DNA from: CAYWNK01 sp047639615
GTDB lineage: Bacteria > Planctomycetota > UBA1135 > GCA-002686595
DNA: 7,360 bases
Assembly: GCA_047639615.1 (NCBI GenBank)
Contig: JBLIOL010000280.1
Location: forward strand, 1 to 7,360
Reading direction: 5' to 3'
Part shown: one piece after another, positions 1 to 4,720 of the stretch
Layout: the number at the start of each line of letters is the position of its first letter
Numbering within the stretch: position 1 is the first letter of the stretch
Translations under genes and position numbers: made by a program
Notes under the pieces: model-generated
Database searches by the model: none
Told to the model about the DNA's origin: nothing
Seen by the model: only the letters and a program-made list of their open reading frames with translations

Positions 1-1981
1 GGTCGTATTGTTCTTCATCCCGCAGTAGCCCCACGCGCAGGGGGAGCGGGGGCTGTGCGCCGAAGACGCGGCGCAGGTCGTGCATGGCCCGGCGCATTTC
101 CCTTAGGGCCCATAGGCCAGTTGCACGGTCGGTGGTGGTATGCAGCAGGATTTCGGCATCGGGCAGCTGCCACATCTTGGCTAGCTCGGAGTGACGCCGG
201 TTGGCGGCAGCTAGGTCGAGCCACTCGCCGTCCACCAGCCAGAGTCCGCGCTCGGCTTGGGTGGCTTGGTCGGCGTCGAGGAGGCGCGTGTCTTGGCGGA
301 CACCACCTGCCTCGAGCAAGCGGCGCTGCTCAGGCGTTGTCCAGAGCCCGCTCTCGTGATCGCGGGTCCACTTCTTGTTGATCAGGGCACGCTCCTCGGC
401 GTGCATCCACTGACCCTTGTGCTGCACATGACCGCGCGCTCCGGCTTGGCCGGAATCCTGCGTGGCGAGGTAGCGATCGAGGGCTGCCTGGTTGCTGAAC
501 CACTGAGTCTCGTGCTGCACATGGCCGAGGGCGGCGCGGGCAGGTTCATGCTGCGGGTGCAGGCGCAGCAAGCGCGCGAGGATCTGGCCGCCTTGCACGT
601 TGCGCCTGTTCTCGTTGCACCAGCCATAGAGATCCCAGAGGCGCGCAGCATCGTCAGCGGCTGCTTCGCGGCGGCCTTCGAACTCCGGGTCGCTCGCTTG
701 GCCGGTGGCGCGCGGGTCGGGCGTGGGGTTGCCGCTCATGTCCAGGCGCACTTGCGCCACATAGACGCAGCCTGCATCACTCGTGCCGTCGCTCATGCGG
801 CCCAGAGTGATGGGCAGGTTGCGCTGCAGGGTGATGGTGCTGGTGACCCCATTGCAGATAGCGGTCAGAGGCCGGTCTAAATCCACCAATTGATCGTTCA
901 GGTGGAGCGTCACATGGCTAACCCCGCGGCCCGTGATGGTCACGCTGCCGGCCTCGCGATCGATGCTTGCGGTGGCGGTGCAGTCCATGGCATCGGGTGC
1001 TAGGCGCAGCCAATAAGTGCGCGTGGGGAAGGGCATGCCGACGACCACTGTGACGCTGCTTGGATGGACCGTGCGCGGATGTTCCTGCATCCAGCGCCAG
1101 AGCTCGGCTTCGGTTGCGCTGGTCTCGATCCTGGAGTTCGGCGTGCTGGCCTGGAACGCGCGTGCCTTGGCTCCGCCGCCGACGAAGAGGGTCGGCAGAT
1201 TGCTGAGGTTGGCGGAGGTCTGTTCGCCGGTATCACCGGCGCGGCCGATGATGCCAGCGAAGCGTTGCGGACTGTAGTCGCCGGTAGCGAGGGCGACTTC
1301 CACGCCGCGGCCACGGCCCACCAGGTAGATGCGATCGGGATCCACGGCAAGCTGCTGCGTCACCAGGCGCAGGACCGTGAGCACGTGACTCACGCCTCCG
1401 GGCCGGCCGGCGGCCATGACCTTGTTCCAAGTGCCCGTATCCTTGGGCATGCTCAGGCTGACGAGGATGGCACCGTCGAGCACGGGGCGTTCGATCCAGT
1501 GGGTGCGTAGGTGATTCGCGGGCTGCTCGTCCTCGTCCGGAATGCTGAGGATCAGGGGCAGGCCTTGGCCCTCGGGTTCATAGCTCTTCGGCACGCGGTA
1601 GGCGTAGTCCAAGCCGTCCTGGGTGAAGCTGCCGCCGTGGTACTCGGCCCCTGTGACCTTGCCGGGCTTGAGTTTGAAGTCTTCGGGCTTCCAGGAGAGC
1701 CAAAGGGCGCGCCCGATGGCGGAGCTGAGCCTGAGGGGCACGCGCTCCTGTTGAGCCGTAGCCAAGGCCGCCAGGCTGCCTTCCACGGAGCTGCGAGCTT
1801 CGTCAACGCCTTCGGAGGCCTCGCGCGCCTCGCGGTACTGGGCCAGGCTCTGAGCCAAGGGTGCGAGAGCCTTGTTCTGGGCCTCGTCTTGGGCCTCGTT
1901 CTGGGCCTCGTTCTGGGGGAGGGCCTCTGCGCCGAGGAGCATGGCGAGAAGCAGGCAGCGAAGGAGTGATGTGGTCGTCAT
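1..1981 (-). CDS. secreted alpha/beta-hydrolase-like multidomain protein (3' end beyond left edge)
   Basis: An uninterrupted frame runs from an ATG at 1981 to the left edge: 660 codons without a stop, so the C-terminus is missing. Residues 1-20 form a signal peptide (hydrophobic LLRCLLLAMLLG, possible cleavage after GAEA). Residues 23-38 are a Q-N/D-E-A repeat linker. Residues about 110-310 look like an alpha/beta-hydrolase (PHB-depolymerase/esterase type): YAYRVPKSY, PLILSIP, DPDRIYLVGRGRG, LPTLFVGGG. The elbow at 222-226 is GRGRG, with Gly224 where the Ser nucleophile should be, so it may be non-catalytic. Residues 320-415 (RTYWLRL, LNDQLVDLDRP, ICNGV) resemble a beta-rich extension known from planctomycete hydrolases. 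Residues 480-590 carry GHVQHxxQW and GLW motifs. Residues 608-660 (TTTDRATG, LPLRVGLLRDEEQYD) resemble the start of a peptidase-MA/DUF1570-like domain; any HExxH would lie outside. It follows the ATPase by 49 bases without a clear ribosome binding site. The frame is certain; the substrate is unknown. Confidence 0.85.
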   Translation of the reverse strand, partial: MTTTSLLRCLLLAMLLGAEALPQNEAQNEAQDEAQNKALAPLAQSLAQYREAREASEGVDEARSSVEGSLAALATAQQERVPLRLSSAIGRALWLSWKPEDFKLKPGKVTGAEYHGGSFTQDGLDYAYRVPKSYEPEGQGLPLILSIPDEDEQPANHLRTHWIERPVLDGAILVSLSMPKDTGTWNKVMAAGRPGGVSHVLTVLRLVTQQLAVDPDRIYLVGRGRGVEVALATGDYSPQRFAGIIGRAGDTGEQTSANLSNLPTLFVGGGAKARAFQASTPNSRIETSATEAELWRWMQEHPRTVHPSSVTVVVGMPFPTRTYWLRLAPDAMDCTATASIDREAGSVTITGRGVSHVTLHLNDQLVDLDRPLTAICNGVTSTITLQRNLPITLGRMSDGTSDAGCVYVAQVRLDMSGNPTPDPRATGQASDPEFEGRREAAADDAARLWDLYGWCNENRRNVQGGQILARLLRLHPQHEPARAALGHVQHETQWFSNQAALDRYLATQDSGQAGARGHVQHKGQWMHAEERALINKKWTRDHESGLWTTPEQRRLLEAGGVRQDTRLLDADQATQAERGLWLVDGEWLDLAAANRRHSELAKMWQLPDAEILLHTTTDRATGLWALREMRRAMHDLRRVFGAQPPLPLRVGLLRDEEQYD
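407..526 (-). repeat. duplicated GHVQHxxQW motif inside the hydrolase-like gene
   Basis: Two copies of the nonapeptide pattern GHVQHxxQW are encoded at 500-526 (GHVQHETQW) and 407-433 (GHVQHKGQW), 31 codons apart start to start. The DNA is also alike, both containing the minus-strand stretch CATGTGCAGCAC. More distant echoes follow in the same protein: HESGLW at residues 542-547, ERGLW at 577-581 and GEWLDL at 585-590. I read this as a degenerate repeat of short Trp-containing units, of the type seen in planctomycete secreted proteins (from memory). Function unknown; binding or packing is only a guess. Confidence 0.6.
1869..1916 (-). repeat. 12-bp coding tandem repeat, four units
   Basis: Four head-to-tail 12-bp units lie at 1869-1880, 1881-1892, 1893-1904 and 1905-1916. 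On the plus strand the two at 1893-1916 are identical (gcctcgttctgg); the one at 1881 is gcctcgtcttgg and the one at 1869 is gccttgttctgg. On the coding strand each unit adds four residues of the pattern Q-N/D-E/K-A, giving a hydrophilic, mostly acidic linker at residues 23-38 just after the signal peptide. Because 12 is a multiple of three, copy-number change would keep the frame. Confidence 0.85.
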
Positions 1982-2030
1982 GGGGCAGGCGGCGTGTAGG
2001 GCCCTGTGCTAGCGCCACGGACGTGCGCGG
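1982..2030 (-). other. 49-bp spacer between ATPase and hydrolase-like genes, weak hairpin
   Basis: The spacer lies between the TGA of the ATPase (2031-2033) and the ATG at 1981. Reading the minus strand, GCGCAC pairs with GTGGCGC around a GTCC loop (2012-2028), giving six pairs with one bulged G, two bases after the stop codon. No T-run follows, so it is not a convincing intrinsic terminator. No purine-rich ribosome binding site precedes the ATG; the bases next to it are C-rich (GCCTGCCCC). The short distance permits co-transcription with the copper genes but does not prove it. Confidence 0.25.
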
Positions 2031-4142
2031 TCACATGCGTTTCAGACGCAGGGCGTTGGCGATCACCGACACCGAGGAGAGGCTCATGGCGCCCGCAGCC
2101 AGCATGGGCGAGAGCAGCCAGCCGGTGAGTGGGTAGAGCACGCCGGCGGCGATGGGGATGCCCAAGGAGTTGTAACCGAAGGCCAGCACCAGGTTCTGGT
2201 GGATGTTGCGCACGGTGGCGCGGGCGATGGAGCGCGCGCGCACGAGAGCCAGTAGGTCGCCGCTGACCAGGGTCACCGGCGCGGTCTCCTTGGCGATGTC
2301 CGTGCCCGTGCCCATGGCGATACCCACGTCGGCAGCGGCCAGGGCGGGAGCATCGTTGATACCGTCACCGGCCATGGCGACCACGTGGCCGCTTGCCATG
2401 AGCTCTTTCACGAAGTCGGCCTTATCGCTGGGCAGTTGGCCGGAGCGTACATCGTCGAGATCGAGGCGCGCGGCGAGAGCCTTGGCGGGAGCTTCTGCGT
2501 CACCGGTGAGCATCACCACACGCAAGCCGGCTGCGCGCAGGGCTGCGATGGCGGCCGGGGTGCTGGGCTTGAGCGCATCCTCCACGGAGAGGCAACCGGC
2601 AGCACGGCCGTCCACCGCTAGGTAGATGCGCGTGGCCGGGGAGTTCGCGGACGCTGCGGGAAAGGACTCTCCCGGTGCTTCACGTTGCATCAGGGCGAGG
2701 TTGCCGAGGGCTAAGCGGCGGCCGTTCACCGCTCCTGTCACGCCCAGCCCCGTGTGTGACTGAAACTCCTCGGCGCGCGCGGGCAAGGGGCCCTCAGCCT
2801 TCGCCGCTTCGAGCACGGCCGTACCGAGGGGGTGTTCCGAATCGCGCTCGAGGGCGGCGGCTAGGAGCAGAATTTCGTCCGCTTTGAAGTTGGTGCCCTG
2901 CGCCGATTCGATTTTGCTGAGCGAGGGCTTGCCCTCGGTCAGGGTGCCGGTCTTATCGACCACCAGCACATCGACCTTGTCCAAGCGTTCTAGGGCGGCC
3001 GCTTCGCGGAAGAGCACGCCCGCCTTCGCCGCTTGACCGGTCGCCACCATGATCGACATGGGTGTGGCCAGGCCCAGGGCGCAGGGGCAGGCGATCACCA
3101 GCACGGCCACGGCCGCGAGCAAGGCATGCGAGTGACGCGGATCGGGACCGAATAGGCTCCAACCGAGAGCGGCCAGAAAGGCTGCCAAGAACACTGCCGG
3201 CACGAAGCCCGCCGCAACGCGATCCACCAGGCGCTGGATCGGCGCGCGGCTGCGTTGGGCGTCCGCTACCTGGCTGACGATGCGCGCCAGCAGAGTCTTC
3301 TCGCCGATGCGCTCTACCTGCATCACGAGCGAGCCCGTGCCGTTGACCGTGCCGCCCACCATGGGCTGGCCCTTGGTCTTACCGACGGGCATGGGCTCGC
3401 CCGTGAGCATGGATTCGTCCACATTGCTGGATCCCGAAACCACCACGCCATCAACGGGCACGCGTGCGCCGGGGCGGATCACCAAGCGGTCCATGACGCG
3501 CACCATGTGCAGCGGCACTTCCACGTGGCCTTGGCCGGTGCCGTCCACCTTGAGCGCGGTCTCGGGCACTAGCTCCAGCAGCTGACGTAGAGCGGCCGAG
3601 GTCTGGCCTCGGGCGCGTAGTTCGAGCACCTGGCCCATGAGCACCAGGGCGACGATGACGGCAGCGGACTCGAAGTAGAGCGGAGCTTCGCCGTTGGCGC
3701 TGCGGAAGGTGACCGGGAAGAGCTCGGGCGCAACAAGCCCCACGGCGCTCACGCCGAAGGAGACCGCTACACCCATGACCACCAGAGTGAACATGTTGGG
3801 CGAGCGGTGCACGACCGAGGCCCAGGCGCGCTGGAAGAAAGTCCAGCCACTGCCGAAGACGACCGGAACGGCCAGGGCCAGTTGCAGCCAGGCATTCACC
3901 CGCGGCGGAATGCCCGGGAACTGCATGCGGCCCAGCAGCATGGGACCCATGGCGAGCACCAACAGCGGCACGCTGAACAGCAGCGCCATCCGCAGTCGCC
4001 GCTGCATGTCTAGCAGCTCCGCGTCAGCACCTGCCCCTTGGCTCCCGTCGGCGGCTTGCAAACCCATGCCGCACTTGGGACATAGCCCGGGAGCCTCGGC
4101 CACCACATCCGGGTGGCAGGGACAGATGTAGACGGAGGCCAC
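2031..4142 (-). CDS. copA: copper-exporting P1B-type ATPase, CopA-like, with N-terminal heavy-metal-binding domain
   Basis: A 703-residue ATPase expected in the inner membrane, exporting Cu(I) from cytoplasm to periplasm. A small Cys-rich domain (residues 5-28: CPCHPD, then CPKCGM) stands where many CopA proteins have CxxC HMA domains. There are eight predicted membrane segments, near 52-70, 83-104, 117-140, 155-173, 312-331, 341-362, 652-673 and 677-695. Actuator TGEP is at 247-250, the membrane metal site CPC at 352-354, phosphorylation loop DKTGT at 396-400 (Asp396), SEHP at 435-438, MLTGD at 544-548 and GDGINDAP at 592-599. YN (657-658) and MSLSS (686-690) in the last two helices with CPC are the P1B-1, Cu(I)/Ag(I), signature; CopB-type pumps have CPH. 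All catalytic motifs are intact. The start is GTG, three bases after the upstream stop, with no Shine-Dalgarno sequence, so translation is probably coupled. Length is at the short end for the family because HMA domains are absent. Confidence 0.95.
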   Translation of the reverse strand: MASVYICPCHPDVVAEAPGLCPKCGMGLQAADGSQGAGADAELLDMQRRLRMALLFSVPLLVLAMGPMLLGRMQFPGIPPRVNAWLQLALAVPVVFGSGWTFFQRAWASVVHRSPNMFTLVVMGVAVSFGVSAVGLVAPELFPVTFRSANGEAPLYFESAAVIVALVLMGQVLELRARGQTSAALRQLLELVPETALKVDGTGQGHVEVPLHMVRVMDRLVIRPGARVPVDGVVVSGSSNVDESMLTGEPMPVGKTKGQPMVGGTVNGTGSLVMQVERIGEKTLLARIVSQVADAQRSRAPIQRLVDRVAAGFVPAVFLAAFLAALGWSLFGPDPRHSHALLAAVAVLVIACPCALGLATPMSIMVATGQAAKAGVLFREAAALERLDKVDVLVVDKTGTLTEGKPSLSKIESAQGTNFKADEILLLAAALERDSEHPLGTAVLEAAKAEGPLPARAEEFQSHTGLGVTGAVNGRRLALGNLALMQREAPGESFPAASANSPATRIYLAVDGRAAGCLSVEDALKPSTPAAIAALRAAGLRVVMLTGDAEAPAKALAARLDLDDVRSGQLPSDKADFVKELMASGHVVAMAGDGINDAPALAAADVGIAMGTGTDIAKETAPVTLVSGDLLALVRARSIARATVRNIHQNLVLAFGYNSLGIPIAAGVLYPLTGWLLSPMLAAGAMSLSSVSVIANALRLKRM
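4059..4130 (-). other. N-terminal heavy-metal-binding domain of the ATPase, CPCH variant
   Basis: Residues 5-28 of the ATPase fit the short heavy-metal-binding domain usually written YxCPMHPE...GxCPKCGM.L and found on Cu/Ag ATPases and CusB-type proteins. Here the usual Met is a Cys, giving CPCHPD (Cys7, Cys9, His10), followed by CPKCGM (Cys21, Cys24, Met26). Four Cys, one His and one Met are therefore available as soft-metal ligands at the cytoplasmic N-terminus. Confidence 0.8.
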
Positions 4143-4148
4143 GGCTTA
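4140..4148 (-). promoter_or_regulatory. lipoprotein stop / ATPase start junction, TAA-GCC-GTG in one frame
   Basis: On the minus strand the lipoprotein stop TAA (4146-4148) is followed by one codon, GCC, and then the GTG start of the ATPase (4140-4142), all in the same reading frame. The preceding bases (GCCGCCGCCAAG) contain no usable Shine-Dalgarno sequence. Termination-reinitiation coupling is the simplest reading; the TAA also blocks any longer ATPase start, which supports GTG as the true initiator. Confidence 0.7.
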
Positions 4149-4688
4149 CTTGGCGGCGGCGACCAGCTGGGCGCGGTACTTGGGCAGGTCCTTCTCGAGG
4201 GACCCTACGCAAGCCTCGCAGCACAGTTTGTAGAGCCGGTTGCCGACAACGTGATCCACGGCAACCATCGTCGTGGATTCACCCAGGGTGTCGCCCGAGA
4301 TCAGGCAGGTGCTCAGCGGGTAGCTGGCCGACTGTGCTTCGATGATGGCGGCGTCGATCTCCGCGTTGTACTTGGCGGGGTCGCCTTCGTAGCTAGCGAC
4401 GCAGCTGTTGCAGCAGAGCTGAACCTCGCGGCCGGGCTGGTTGAGCACGACCGGATCGCCCATAGAGCCCAGGGCCTCGCCGCTCACGGGGCAGTTGGCC
4501 AGGGGGTAGGTGTCGCTGGTGGCACCGCCAGCGTCAGCCATGTCGGCGGCGGTGGAAGCGCCGGCGGTGCTTGCTTCATGGGTGTGGTCACCGTCGGGCC
4601 CGTGGCTGTGGTCGTCATGTTCGGCGCCACCACAGGAAGGGGTCACGTACAGGCAGAGGAGTAGGCAGGTGCGTAGGAGTCGTTGCAT
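4146..4688 (-). CDS. His-rich lipoprotein with two TRASH/YHS-like C...CCxxC modules, probable periplasmic copper carrier
   Basis: A 180-residue protein. Residues 1-18 are a hydrophobic export signal (RLLRTCLLLCLYVTPS) ending at Cys19; TPSC is an imperfect lipobox, so lipidation is likely but not certain. Residues 24-37 are His-rich (HDDHSHG, DHTH; five His). After a small-residue linker come two homologous modules, residues 61-118 and 123-179: YPLxxC, V/I-S-G, LG, a variable stretch, LCCxxCV, E, D, KY. Cysteines are 66, 92, 93, 96 and 128, 156, 157, 160. The spacing resembles TRASH/YHS-like metal-binding domains. It sits 32 bases after the RND gene and 3 bases before the ATPase gene, so a role in holding or passing copper in the periplasm is inferred. 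The ATG at 4688 is preferred because it gives the export signal and has GAGAG five bases upstream. It does not look like CusF, which is Met/Trp-based. Confidence 0.85.
   Translation of the reverse strand: MQRLLRTCLLLCLYVTPSCGGAEHDDHSHGPDGDHTHEASTAGASTAADMADAGGATSDTYPLANCPVSGEALGSMGDPVVLNQPGREVQLCCNSCVASYEGDPAKYNAEIDAAIIEAQSASYPLSTCLISGDTLGESTTMVAVDHVVGNRLYKLCCEACVGSLEKDLPKYRAQLVAAAK
4152..4508 (-). repeat. internal duplication: two Cys-module copies in the lipoprotein
   Basis: Module 1 is encoded at 4335-4508 and module 2 at 4152-4322. Shared positions include YPL, the first Cys, SG, LG, LCC, CV, S, E, D, KY and A. The distance from first Cys to the CC pair is 25 intervening residues in module 1 and 27 in module 2, so a two-residue indel is needed to align them. 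DNA identity is only moderate, indicating an old duplication. Confidence 0.85.
4578..4619 (-). other. His-rich metal-binding stretch of the lipoprotein
   Basis: Residues 24-37 contain five His interleaved with Asp and Gly, shortly after the predicted lipidated Cys19. Such tracts bind divalent or cuprous metal ions in many exported metal-handling proteins; the actual metal is not determined by sequence. Confidence 0.65.
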
Positions 4689-4720
4689 GGGATCTCTCGT
4701 TGCGGGGTAGGGGGGGAGGA
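4689..4720 (-). other. 32-bp spacer with C-rich run between RND and lipoprotein genes
   Basis: This spacer contains a seven-base homopolymer (plus-strand G at 4710-4716, C in the transcript) just after the RND stop and the weak ribosome binding site near 4694-4698. There is no hairpin or T-run, so no terminator; the genes are probably co-transcribed. Confidence 0.5.
4694..4698 (-). promoter_or_regulatory. weak ribosome binding site of the lipoprotein gene
   Basis: The minus strand reads GAGAG, then five bases (ATCCC), then the ATG at 4688. It is the only purine-rich, Shine-Dalgarno-like match close to a gene start in this window, and it favours this ATG over an upstream in-frame start at 4934 that would overlap the RND gene. 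Confidence 0.4.

Noticed and set aside
257..1969. Consecutive plus-strand open frames (257-880, 1064-1510, 1511-1969)
   Set aside because: They share one frame antisense to the continuous 660-codon minus-strand gene. Their translations have no recognisable motifs and a low-complexity GLVL run that is simply the reverse of the 12-bp repeat. High G+C antisense frames commonly lack stops.
2012..2028. Hairpin after the ATPase stop as an intrinsic terminator
   Set aside because: Only six pairs with a bulge and no T-run; in G+C-rich DNA such stems arise often by chance.
4710..4716. Seven-G homopolymer as a phase-variation switch
   Set aside because: It lies in the non-coding spacer 22 bases upstream of the lipoprotein start, outside any reading frame, so slippage would not switch a protein on or off.
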